A DNA stretch of 9,110 nt from Chitinophagaceae bacterium (GCA_023251335.1 JAHEZA010000064.1:1-9110), one strand, 5' to 3'; positions 1 to 7,079 are shown, counted from the first letter of the stretch. The notes: generated by a model from the letters alone, not told the origin. Numbers and translations: made by a program.

Positions 1-165
1 AAAAAGGAATTGCAACTTAACGATGTTTTTATTGTATTGCTTACTGCAAAAGGGCAAGAGCTTGATCGCCAGAAAGGGCAGGAGGTCGGCGCTGATCTTT
101 ATATGACCAAACCATTTGACCCGGAAGTGATATTGGAAAAGGCAAAACAAATATTGGGTTTATAA
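1..165 (+). CDS. Response regulator receiver domain, C-terminal part (5'-partial)
   Basis: An open frame enters from the left edge and gives 54 residues before a TAA stop. It reads as the second half of a CheY-like receiver: a beta-4 strand ending in the conserved Thr (LLTAKG), then GADLYMTKPFDP containing the conserved Lys of the switch region, then a last helix ending KQILGL. The phosphoacceptor Asp lies upstream of the window and cannot be checked. The protein ends right after the receiver fold, so it has no C-terminal output domain; it is either a single-domain regulator or has its other domains on the N-terminal side. It is 56 bases upstream of the nucleotide cyclase on the same strand, so the two are probably co-transcribed and may act in one signalling route. 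The family call is firm; the partner is inference. Confidence 0.88.
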   Translation, partial: KKELQLNDVFIVLLTAKGQELDRQKGQEVGADLYMTKPFDPEVILEKAKQILGL

Positions 166-221
166 ATTATTCACTTGTTCGTGTCTTCGCGGACCGACAG
201 AAATTGAACCCGCAAAATAGC

Positions 222-1901
222 ATGGCCAAATTAAGTTTAAAAAATATTTTGAGCAAGGATATTGACAGTATCAATATCGTAACGTCTTTGGCCGAACAGT
301 TAGGTGCAACCATTTCAATAGAAGATAATAACGGTAAAAATCTTTTTTCTAACGGAACCGCTTCGGCTTCATTTCAATTTCCTGTTTTATTTGAAAATGA
401 AACGCTCGGTTGGGTAAAAGGGAATGAGAAAGGTTCGGCTGTCGCAAAAATTTTGTCACATTTAATAAGCAAAGAATCAGAACGAAAAAATCTGGGAAGT
501 GAAGTTTTAAACTTATACAAGGAAATAAACCTTGTCTTTAATTTTTCTGATAAACTAGCCCAAACAATAGGTGCGAAAGCTATTTCAGAAATTACGCTTG
601 ATGAAGCAAGCAACGTAATTAATTCTGAAAGTGGGGTGGTGGTATTATGGGATGAAGATAAAAAATGCCTGGAAGTGGAAGCATCGTTGAACGGTCCGTT
701 TTTTGAAAAGGAAACAATAAATAAAGAATTGCCTTTATTGCTCGGCATTATTCTTAGCGGCCAGTCAGAGATTGTAAGTGATGTAGCTTCTTTGCAGAAT
801 GCCGGAATCATTTTATCCCAAACCAAATCCGTTATTTATTCCGCATTGAAAGTGAAACGAAGAATAATGGGCGCTATCATTTTGGGCTGTGATGAAGCAG
901 ATAAATATACGGCCAATTCATTAAAATTATTGACAATGCTTGCATTGCAATCTTCTTCGGCAATAGAGAGTTCTTTGCTTTATGAGAAAAGCATACGTGA
1001 AGCGGAGGAAAGAGAAGCTGCCATGCGAAAGATTTTTGACGCAACCGAAAAATTTGTGCCTTACCAATTTTTAAAATCATTAGGCCATGAGCTGATCACC
1101 GATGTGAAACTCGGGGATCAGGCCGAAAAAGTAGTCACGGTGCTTTTTACTGATATTCGGGACTACACCAGTATTTCAGAACAGATGACGCCGGAAGAAA
1201 CTTTTGGATTTATTTGTTTATTCAATGCAAGGATGGGACCGATCGTTCGCAAGCATCATGGTTTTATCAATCAATATCTTGGTGATTCTATCATGGCTAT
1301 TTTCCCGGTGAACGCGTCCAATGCATTAGACGCTGCCATTGAGATTCAAAAGGAAATGCAGGCTTTCAATCAATTGCAGCAACAAAAGAATAAACCGTTA
1401 ATACAAATTGGAGTTGGATTACATACCGGGCCCCTGATCATGGGCATCACCGGCGATGAAGACAGGATGGATGCCTGTACTATTTCAGACACGGTGAACA
1501 CGGCCTCCCGGGTGGAAAGCCTTACCAAGCATTATAAAGCGTCTATTTTGCTGAGCGAAGAAAGTCTGAAACAGATAGAACGTCCGGAAGATTTTCATCT
1601 TCGCAATTTGGGTTTAGTACAATTGAAAGGAAAGCTTTCTTCCATCAATGTTCATGAATGTTTTAGTAATGAGACAGAAGACGAATTGCAATTAAAAATA
1701 AGCACACTTTCTATTTTTAATGAAGGCGTTTCTTTTTATCTCGGCCAGTCATTTGATAATGCGAATGAGGCTTTTAAAAAAGTTTTGAAGATTGATGATA
1801 ACGATGCCACAGCCCGTTTTTTCTATCAACATACAAAACAGCTTTTAGAATCGGGAGTGAATCAAAAGAAATCCGGTGTGGTGGAGATGGAAGAAAAATG
1901 A
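222..1901 (+). CDS. Class III adenylate/guanylate cyclase with GAF domain
   Basis: Predicted 559-residue soluble protein that makes a cyclic nucleotide, probably cAMP from ATP. Residues 1-110 form a small sensory-like region ending in a helical linker (NLYKEINLVFNFSDKL). Residues about 115-255 resemble a GAF domain, followed by a short coiled segment and FVPYQFLKSLG. The catalytic domain spans about 290-455, with metal-binding D311 (FTDIRDYT) and D355 (QYLGD), and the Asn and Arg of VNTASR at N426 and R430. The position usually Lys is Q351 and the usual Asp is T420; Thr there is typical of class IIIb cyclases, Gln is not canonical. The tail (about 490-540) resembles one or two TPR-like helices (EAFKKVLKIDDND), common in such cyclases. 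I chose the ATG at 222; a TTG six codons upstream at 204 is the alternative. No membrane segment is visible. It follows a receiver-domain gene. Confidence 0.9.
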   Translation: MAKLSLKNILSKDIDSINIVTSLAEQLGATISIEDNNGKNLFSNGTASASFQFPVLFENETLGWVKGNEKGSAVAKILSHLISKESERKNLGSEVLNLYKEINLVFNFSDKLAQTIGAKAISEITLDEASNVINSESGVVVLWDEDKKCLEVEASLNGPFFEKETINKELPLLLGIILSGQSEIVSDVASLQNAGIILSQTKSVIYSALKVKRRIMGAIILGCDEADKYTANSLKLLTMLALQSSSAIESSLLYEKSIREAEEREAAMRKIFDATEKFVPYQFLKSLGHELITDVKLGDQAEKVVTVLFTDIRDYTSISEQMTPEETFGFICLFNARMGPIVRKHHGFINQYLGDSIMAIFPVNASNALDAAIEIQKEMQAFNQLQQQKNKPLIQIGVGLHTGPLIMGITGDEDRMDACTISDTVNTASRVESLTKHYKASILLSEESLKQIERPEDFHLRNLGLVQLKGKLSSINVHECFSNETEDELQLKISTLSIFNEGVSFYLGQSFDNANEAFKKVLKIDDNDATARFFYQHTKQLLESGVNQKKSGVVEMEEK

Positions 1902-1918
1902 TAGCATTATATATCATT
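1897..1918. repeat. Small inverted repeat over the cyclase stop codon
   Basis: AATGATA at 1897-1903 is perfectly complemented by TATCATT at 1912-1918 with an 8-base loop. The stem contains the TGA stop of the cyclase gene. It is AT-rich and no T-run follows, so it is at best a weak 3'-end structure and not a convincing intrinsic terminator. Confidence 0.3.
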
Positions 1919-2137
1919 ATAATCTGCAGAAATGATCCAGGCAGCCGAATCTCCCGGCACAATTTTTTTTCTAAATAATGATGGGAAACAAGAAATCTTC
2001 TTTGCAGGATTAAGTAGCATAAATAAAATGAATGGGCGTTATGTAAAAGTTCAAAAAGATGCATCCCTGTTTATATGAATAAACAAATAGGGAATTACTT
2101 ATCTTTTTTTTACTTTCATCTTCTAATACAAAATACC

Positions 2138-4012
2138 ATGCTACTACTTATGCGTAACGCGATATTATTTGCAGCGCTCTTGTTATTCAATACGGGTGCT
2201 AAAAGCCAGGCAAAAAAGATTGCCGCCGAAACTTCCATCCAAAATGTAACTATATTTTCTTCCGGAGCAAGAGTTGAACGACTATCGGCTGTCAGCATTC
2301 CAGCCGGAAGATCTGAAATTAGTTTTACGGGTTTAAGTAACCAGTTAGATCAGCAAAGTGTGCAATTGAAAGCGGATGCTGATATTACACTTCTTTCCGT
2401 GCAGACTTCCAAAGATTTTTTAACGTCACGAAAAATCGATGAGGAAGAGAAAAGTTTTATTGACAGAAATAATACGCTCCATGACAAACTCGACCTTGAT
2501 AATAAGTTGCTGGAAGTTTATAAAAACGAGGAAGTGATGCTCATAAAAAATGAAGCTATCGGGGGAACGGCAGGTGTGAAAACAGTTGAATTGAAGGAGG
2601 CATTAGATCTGCACAGGCAGCGGCTTACAGAAGTTTATCAAAAGCAATTGGAGATTCAAAAACGTATTATTTCAGAAAAAAATGATCTGGAAATATTTAA
2701 GGCCCAGCTACAGCAATTTAGCAAAAAAAGGGATAGCATTAATTACATCGTAACCGCACTGATAGACAGTAAAGCAACAAAAAATGTAAATTTTCATTTG
2801 CTGTATAATATAAAAGATGCTGGCTGGTATCCTACTTATGATGTCAGGGTGAAGGATGTTAATAATCCATTGGAAGTCTTGATGAACGCTAATGTTTTTC
2901 AAAGAAGTGGTGAAACATGGAAAAATATTTCATTGATTTTAAGTACCGGCAATCCGAATGAAAACGCAACCCCTTCTCAATTACAACCATGGATGCTTGG
3001 ATTTTATGATCCTTCTTCTTCATTTCGTATTGACAGAAATTACAGCACGGCATCAGGACGCATAACAGATGAAAACGGTGAGCCGCTTGCGGGCGTTAGC
3101 ATTATGATGAAAAAGGGAAAAGCTGGAACTATGACCGATGCTAACGGCTTTTTCAAACTTCAGAATATTTCCGGAAATGGAACGCTGGTAATCAGCGCGG
3201 TTGGTTTTGATCGAATGGAAGTTCCTGCAAGTCCGGGGTATTTTACTGTGAAACTGCAACCTTCCCGGCTGGCATTGCAAGAAGTGGTGGTAGTAGGATA
3301 TGGCACAACCGCAAGCAATGATATAACGAATGAAACTTCAGATCGCGCATTGAAAGAAGAAAAGCGATCCATAAAGACCGTTGCCGTAGCTACTCAGTAT
3401 CAGCCAACGACCACGGTGTATAAAATAGATGATAAATACACGTTGGAAACGGATGGAAAGACCACGACCATTGGGATAAAGCAATTTGATGTGAATGCTC
3501 AGTATGATTATTTCACAGCGCCTAAAATAGATCCCTCGGCATTCCTGACTGCCAAAATTCTAAATTGGCAGGATTACGATCTGCAATCAGGCGAAGCAAG
3601 TTTATACTTTGAAGGAACGTACCTTGGCAAAACCTATATTGATTTGGATGCTGCCGGCGATACACTTTCATTATCGCTGGGCAAAGACAATGGAATAAAA
3701 GTGTCGCGCAAACTGGTAAAAGAGTTTAGTTCCAGGCGCTTTATGGGCAGCAATAAAACGGAGACAAAGCAATATGAGATCACATTGAGAAATACTAAGA
3801 AAGATGCGATAAATATTACCGTCCATGATCAATTCCCCGTTTCTACAACGAAGGAAATAAATGTGGACGATCAAAAAGCACCGGAATCGCAAATTGACAA
3901 AGAAACCGGAATTGCCACATGGACGCTTACTTTAAAGCCCGGAGAAGAAAAGAAATTGAACATAAGTTTTAGTGTAAAATATCCTAAAGATAAAACAGTA
4001 GTTTTGGAGTAA
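2138..4012 (+). CDS. DUF4140/DUF4139 (mucoidy inhibitor MuiA-like) protein with inserted carboxypeptidase-regulatory domain
   Basis: Exported protein of about 624 residues and unknown molecular function. A signal peptide is visible (LFAALLLFNTGAKSQA, probable cleavage after the last Ala). Residues about 30-95 match the DUF4140 N-terminal region (VTIFSSGARVER), then a long charged helical, probably coiled-coil region runs to about 205, then the DUF4139 beta domain (LLYNIKDAGWYPTYDVRV; VFQRSGETWKNISLILSTGNP) continues to the end, closing with TWTLTLKPGEEKKLNISF. DUF4139 is interrupted at about 306-390 by a CarboxypepD_reg-like beta-sandwich (SGRITDENGEPLAGVSIM) ending in LQEVVVVGYGT, the signature seen at the N terminus of SusC-type receptors. 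No beta-barrel follows. An in-frame ATG at 2075 would add 21 residues before the signal peptide, and one at 2150 would shorten it by four; 2138 or 2150 fits best. The periplasm or outer envelope is the likely location. Confidence 0.88.
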   Translation: MLLLMRNAILFAALLLFNTGAKSQAKKIAAETSIQNVTIFSSGARVERLSAVSIPAGRSEISFTGLSNQLDQQSVQLKADADITLLSVQTSKDFLTSRKIDEEEKSFIDRNNTLHDKLDLDNKLLEVYKNEEVMLIKNEAIGGTAGVKTVELKEALDLHRQRLTEVYQKQLEIQKRIISEKNDLEIFKAQLQQFSKKRDSINYIVTALIDSKATKNVNFHLLYNIKDAGWYPTYDVRVKDVNNPLEVLMNANVFQRSGETWKNISLILSTGNPNENATPSQLQPWMLGFYDPSSSFRIDRNYSTASGRITDENGEPLAGVSIMMKKGKAGTMTDANGFFKLQNISGNGTLVISAVGFDRMEVPASPGYFTVKLQPSRLALQEVVVVGYGTTASNDITNETSDRALKEEKRSIKTVAVATQYQPTTTVYKIDDKYTLETDGKTTTIGIKQFDVNAQYDYFTAPKIDPSAFLTAKILNWQDYDLQSGEASLYFEGTYLGKTYIDLDAAGDTLSLSLGKDNGIKVSRKLVKEFSSRRFMGSNKTETKQYEITLRNTKKDAINITVHDQFPVSTTKEINVDDQKAPESQIDKETGIATWTLTLKPGEEKKLNISFSVKYPKDKTVVLE

Positions 4013-4028
4013 TTCGTTTCATTTATTT

Positions 4029-4050
4029 AAAAAGATTTTAAAAAGATTTT
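4029..4050. repeat. Perfect 11-bp tandem duplication
   Basis: AAAAAGATTTT occurs twice head to tail (4029-4039 and 4040-4050) in the 53-base spacer between the DUF4139 gene and the Dabb gene, ending 15 bases before the Dabb start codon. It looks like a replication-slippage duplication in AT-rich DNA; no regulatory role can be shown. Confidence 0.6.
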
Positions 4051-4065
4051 TAAAAAAATATTTAT

Positions 4066-4386
4066 ATGATTATCGAAAAAAATGGTTTTATACATCATGT
4101 TTACTTTTGGCTAAAAAATCCCGAAAGCCATTCGGATTTAGAACAGCTGACTGATGGCCTGGTGAAATTATCGAAAGTGAAAACGAATCAGCAATTTCAT
4201 ATGGGCAAACCCGCGGCTACGCGCCGTGATGTAATAGACTCAGGCTATTCCGTGTCGTGGCTGCTCTTGTTTAAAAATAAAGAAGACCAGGATAGCTACC
4301 AGGTAGATCCGATACATTTAAAATTTGTTGAGGAATGCGCCCATTTGTGGAGCAAGGTGGTGGTGTATGATACGGTGGATATCTAA
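4066..4386 (+). CDS. Dabb-family (stress-responsive alpha/beta-barrel) protein
   Basis: Complete 106-residue protein that matches the Dabb family throughout. It opens with the FIHHVYFWLKNP strand, has a helix with EQLTDGLVKLSKV, then QFHMGKPAATRRDVIDSGY, then a second strand SWLLLFKNKEDQDSYQVDPIH, and closes with HLWSKVVVYDTVD. These proteins fold as ferredoxin-like dimers of about 100 residues. Some plant and fungal members are stress proteins or polyketide cyclases, but bacterial members generally have no assigned reaction, and none can be read here. No signal peptide or membrane segment is seen, so it is probably cytoplasmic. It starts 53 bases after the DUF4139 gene and could share its transcript. 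The start is fixed by the family N terminus; an A/T-rich stretch precedes it instead of a Shine-Dalgarno site. Confidence 0.92.
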   Translation: MIIEKNGFIHHVYFWLKNPESHSDLEQLTDGLVKLSKVKTNQQFHMGKPAATRRDVIDSGYSVSWLLLFKNKEDQDSYQVDPIHLKFVEECAHLWSKVVVYDTVDI

Positions 4387-4417
4387 TCTATCTTTTTTAT
4401 TTATATTAGATTCATTT
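4381..4417 (+). terminator. Weak AT-rich hairpin at the end of the Dabb gene
   Basis: ATCTAAT (4381-4387) pairs with ATTAGAT (4405-4411) across a 17-base loop that contains a T6 run, and is followed by TCATTTTTA. The stem includes the stop codon. It could end plus-strand transcription in the convergent gap before rlmH, but the stem has only one G-C pair. Confidence 0.25.
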
Positions 4418-4462
4418 TTACAGTGAACAAATAAATAACGAAGATTCTTGTTTGACGATAAA

Positions 4463-4936
4463 TTAGTCATGATGATATTTTTCGTTTCTGATGATCGTGC
4501 ACGCGCGATAGATTTGTTCAGCCAGAATTAATCGTACCAATTGGTGTGGAAATACGAGTTTAGATAAACTCCATTTATGATTGCATCTTTTTAAAATATT
4601 TTCGTGTAATCCATAAGCGCCGCCGATTAAAAAAATAATATTCTTTGCACTTGCATTTGCCTTCTGTTGTATGAATCCGGCGAGTTCCACCGAACTCCAC
4701 TGTTTGCCATTTTCGTCAAGTGCTATCAATATATCATCGTTTTGCAGCGCATTTAATATAAGAGAAGATTCGGTTGCTTTCACCTGATCGTTGCTAAGTG
4801 AAGCCGCATTTTTTGCAGGTGGAAAGATTTTCCATTCCACAGGATAATAATGAGAAATACGTTTTGTAAAGATTTTGATGCCCTCGTTTACATAAGGCTC
4901 GTTTGCTTTGCCGACTGACCAGAAATAAAATTTCAT
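4463..4936 (-). CDS. rlmH: 23S rRNA (pseudouridine1915-N3)-methyltransferase RlmH
   Basis: A 157-residue SPOUT-class enzyme that uses S-adenosylmethionine to methylate N3 of pseudouridine 1915 in helix 69 of 23S rRNA, acting on assembled 70S ribosomes as a homodimer. Diagnostic parts are LDENG at 73-77, the cofactor-knot loop FLIGGAYG at 102-109, LSKLVFPHQLVR at 124-135, EQIYRA at 140-145 and the C-terminal YHH at 154-156. The length matches the family (about 155-160) and every core motif is present, so it should be functional. The ATG at 4936 starts the typical MKFYFWSVGK strand. It is convergent with the Dabb gene (76-base gap) and diverges from the tRNA-Arg gene. It looks monocistronic. 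Confidence 0.97.
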   Translation of the reverse strand: MKFYFWSVGKANEPYVNEGIKIFTKRISHYYPVEWKIFPPAKNAASLSNDQVKATESSLILNALQNDDILIALDENGKQWSSVELAGFIQQKANASAKNIIFLIGGAYGLHENILKRCNHKWSLSKLVFPHQLVRLILAEQIYRACTIIRNEKYHHD

Positions 4937-5012
4937 CTTAAAAAATTTGTTTGCAATTTGCTAAAGTATAGCCGGTTATGCTAATGATTAATAATAAAGA
5001 TACTGGGGTAGA

Positions 5013-5042
5013 TTGTGGTAAAACAATTATTTATTATTTTTG
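5013..5042 (+). promoter_or_regulatory. Bacteroidota-type promoter of tRNA-Arg
   Basis: TTG at 5013-5015 and TATTTTTG at 5035-5042 are 19 bases apart and match the -33 TTG / -7 TAnnTTTG promoter described for Bacteroides. The -7 element ends 9 bases before the mature tRNA, so transcription would start only a few bases upstream of it. Confidence 0.6.
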
Positions 5043-5051
5043 CCGCCCATC

Positions 5052-5125
5052 GGCTGCGTAGCTCAATTGAATAGAGCATCTGACTACGGATCAGAAGGTT
5101 TTAGGTTTGAATCCTAACGCGGTCA
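5052..5125 (+). tRNA. tRNA-Arg (anticodon ACG)
   Basis: A 74-base cloverleaf. The acceptor stem is GGCTGCG (5052-5058) with CGCGGTC (5118-5124), seven pairs including two G-T wobbles (2-71 and 4-69). The D stem is GCTC/GAGC with loop AATTGAATA. The anticodon stem is TCTGA/TCAGA with loop CTACGGA and anticodon ACG at 5086-5088. The variable loop is AGGTT, and the T stem TTAGG/CCTAA encloses loop TTTGAAT. The discriminator is A at 5125 and no CCA is encoded. A34 should be edited to inosine by TadA to read CGN codons. C35 and A20, the main arginine identity bases known in E. coli, are present. Position 19 is A and 56 is T instead of the near-universal G19/C56, so the tertiary elbow pair is kept as A-U. 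It has its own promoter and terminator, so it is a single-gene unit. Confidence 0.93.
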
Positions 5126-5136
5126 CACTAATAATC

Positions 5137-5175
5137 AACCACTTACGGTATTTTTTATTGTAAGTGGTTTTTTTA
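5137..5175 (+). terminator. Rho-independent terminator after tRNA-Arg
   Basis: AACCACTTAC (5137-5146) pairs perfectly with GTAAGTGGTT (5160-5169) around a 13-base T-rich loop, and the 3' arm runs straight into a T-rich tail. It lies 11 bases after the tRNA. The minus-strand reading lacks a proper T-run, so it is not clearly bidirectional. Confidence 0.85.
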
Positions 5176-5257
5176 TTTTACCTACAATATGTTGTATATA
5201 AAGAGATATAAAACAATTTCAATTAAGCAACTGCTAAAATTAAGAAGCCTTAACTTT

Positions 5258-6262
5258 CTACAATATGTCTTCTCTTTGCGTGGCAAATAAAACCTGTTTT
5301 AAATTATCCACATGCTTTTGCAGCTCATCTATTTTGGTTTGATAATCGGATGCAGTGCGATGAAACCCTCTTTGTATATTTTTTTCCGCAAGCCGGGTCA
5401 GTAGCTTTTTGCGCTCTTCCAAACCTCTCATGGCAACCCACATGGAAGATTCTATATTTTTAAATTGTTTCGCTAAAAGATCGTTTACAGAATAGGAGTG
5501 ACCTGTATGGCATTTGTAGCGTGTGACCGCATCGTTTTTCAATTCAAAAAGCACTCCTCCGCAATCAGGGCAGGTAAACACAGAATTATCGCCTAATTCT
5601 TTCATTTCATCTATGGTGCCTACGCCTTTCTCTGATAATTCTACTTCTTTAACAATATCAGCCGGAATGATGGTATTTTCTATCTTTTTATTCGCATTAA
5701 CCGCTGAGATGATGGCGCCCATCTGCGACAAGGGAACGCAATAGTCCACTTCAATTTCTTTAAGAACAGAAAGCGGCATATCAGGATATTCCGCCTCGTT
5801 CGGATCCTGAACGATGCAGGTTCCTCCGCATCTTTTTATTGCAGACATTCCTGCGGTGCCATCGTCCAGCATTCCTGTTAAAATAATACCAATGGTATGG
5901 CCATCGAAGGCCGCCGCCGCCGAACGGAATAAGACATCTATAGAAGGACGCCAGCGATTTTCCTCGGGCCCATAGCCAAGCGCTATCGTATTTTCTTTTA
6001 TTAATAAATGTTTATTAGGCTGCGCAAAATAAATAGTATCTTTTCTAATGATGACATTTTCTTCCGCTTCGGTACAAAGCAGCGGGGTATATTTTTGCAT
6101 TTGGCTTACGAGATAGCCACCAATTCCACGGTGCGATAAATGCATAACTACGAAAAAAGCGGCATTCATTTCTTCCGTTAGCTGGCTTATCAACTCTGTG
6201 AGGGCAAAAAAACCACCTGCCGAGGTGCCTATAACAACAACAAACTTTGGTTTTTCATTCAT
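5258..6262 (-). CDS. Stand-alone CheB-type protein-glutamate methylesterase with C-terminal zinc ribbon
   Basis: A 334-residue protein built on the CheB catalytic fold, which hydrolyses methyl-glutamate (and deamidates Gln) on chemoreceptors. The triad is visible: S14 in GTSAGG, H41 in VVMHLSHRG and D134 in GMLDDGTAG. Conserved RPSIDVLF and QDPNEAEYPDMP also fit. The N-terminal receiver of canonical CheB is absent, so it cannot be switched by CheA phosphorylation in the usual way. The catalytic domain ends near 190 and is followed by a linker and a zinc-ribbon-like site with C231, C234, C251 and H255 (CPDC...CHTGH), then a C-terminal coiled coil. This architecture recurs in orphan CheB-like proteins. 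No receptor, CheR or other che gene is in the window. The frame is open 46 codons further, but that part is antisense to a glycosyltransferase remnant; the ATG at 6262 precedes the first beta strand and is preferred. Confidence 0.9.
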   Translation of the reverse strand: MNEKPKFVVVIGTSAGGFFALTELISQLTEEMNAAFFVVMHLSHRGIGGYLVSQMQKYTPLLCTEAEENVIIRKDTIYFAQPNKHLLIKENTIALGYGPEENRWRPSIDVLFRSAAAAFDGHTIGIILTGMLDDGTAGMSAIKRCGGTCIVQDPNEAEYPDMPLSVLKEIEVDYCVPLSQMGAIISAVNANKKIENTIIPADIVKEVELSEKGVGTIDEMKELGDNSVFTCPDCGGVLFELKNDAVTRYKCHTGHSYSVNDLLAKQFKNIESSMWVAMRGLEERKKLLTRLAEKNIQRGFHRTASDYQTKIDELQKHVDNLKQVLFATQREDIL

Positions 6263-6299
6263 TCCATAACCGTAACAATATTTGTGCTTGTTTTTTTGA

Positions 6300-6895
6300 A
6301 AAGAAATTACACGGCAGATAAATGACAAGATAAGGATCCGGATTTCCTCTGCCGCCGATAAAGAAGCATTAAATAAACTGGCAAAAAAGGGAGTTAACAC
6401 CAGTAAAGATTGGTTGATACTTCACCCAGGCGTAAGTGAAGTAAAAAGAGAATATCCAGAAGAGAAATGGATAGCAACGGGCAGGTTACTCAATGATCGT
6501 TACGGTTGTCAAATAATTATATCAGGCTCTGGCTCTGAAAAAAATCTTTGTGAAAGGATTGAAAAAGGAATTGGCAATGCTTTTTCTTTGGCAGGTCTCC
6601 TATCTGTAGAGGAATTTATTGCCCTTATAAATAGAGCCAGGATTGTTATTTCCGTGAATACGGGCACCGTCCATATTGCAGCCGCTACGCAAACGCCCGT
6701 TGTGGTTTTATATGCGCTTACCAATCCTCAGCATACGCCATGGAAAGTAAGTTCATCAGTCCTGTATTTTTCAGTAAAAAAAATCTAAAAAGTAAAAATG
6801 AAGTAGTTAAATATGTAAGTGAAAAGCTAATGAATGAATGGAAACCAGTGCCATCTCCAGATGATATTTTAAAAGCAGTAAATGATTTAAAGTAA
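6300..6895 (+). pseudogene. Glycosyltransferase family 9 (heptosyltransferase-like) remnant, 5'-truncated and frameshifted
   Basis: Reading from 6300, just after an in-frame TGA at 6297-6299, gives the C-terminal half of a GT9 enzyme. There is an ISSAADKEAL helix, then WLILHPGVSEVKREYPEEKW (the nucleotide-sugar domain start), IIISGSGSEKNL, FSLAGLLSVEEFIALI, VNTGTVHIAAATQTPVVVLY and LTNPQHTPWKV. The first frame stops at TAA 6786-6788. Just before that an A8 run (6776-6783) allows a -1 shift, after which the frame continues NLKSKNEVVKYVSEKL to the TAA at 6893-6895, restoring the family C terminus. No ATG exists in the first frame; the earliest start-like codon is TTG at 6414, already inside the conserved core, and the acceptor-binding N-terminal half is missing. 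GT9 enzymes add sugars to lipopolysaccharide core. With both a lost 5' half and a frameshift it is almost certainly inactive, although the frameshift alone could be a homopolymer sequencing error. Confidence 0.85.
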
Positions 6896-7079
6896 TATTT
6901 TTTTATTTACTAAGCAAATTTCCTAAATGATTTTTTCAATAAAGCCATGAAGACTTGCACTCCATCCAATAAGGAATTTACTCATCCCGATTCTTCTTCC
7001 TAGTTATATACTGATTGACAACAAAACGAATTTTGCGAAGCAATACTTTGAAAATTGAAAGTTCAAAATTTTAATGTTC

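Noticed and set aside
204..221. TTG start for the cyclase, six codons upstream
   Set aside because: An ATG follows at 222 and the added residues show no family feature.
2001..2014. TTTGCAGGAT shared with 7261-7270
   Set aside because: A 10-base match is expected many times by chance in a window of this size, and the flanks do not match.
2075..2137. Upstream ATG of the DUF4139 gene
   Set aside because: It would place 21 or more residues ahead of an otherwise ordinary signal peptide.
5052..5125. tRNA as an integration (att) site
   Set aside because: No integrase and no second copy of the tRNA 3' end were found in the window.
5235..5253. Hairpin TTAAG/CTTAA plus four T residues after the cheB-like gene (minus strand)
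   Set aside because: Five mostly A-T pairs and a short T-run are too weak to call a terminator in AT-rich DNA.
6263..6400. 46-codon N-terminal extension of the cheB-like frame
   Set aside because: It precedes the first beta strand of the CheB fold, does not resemble a receiver domain, and is antisense to glycosyltransferase sequence from 6300 on. The ATG at 6262 fits the family start.
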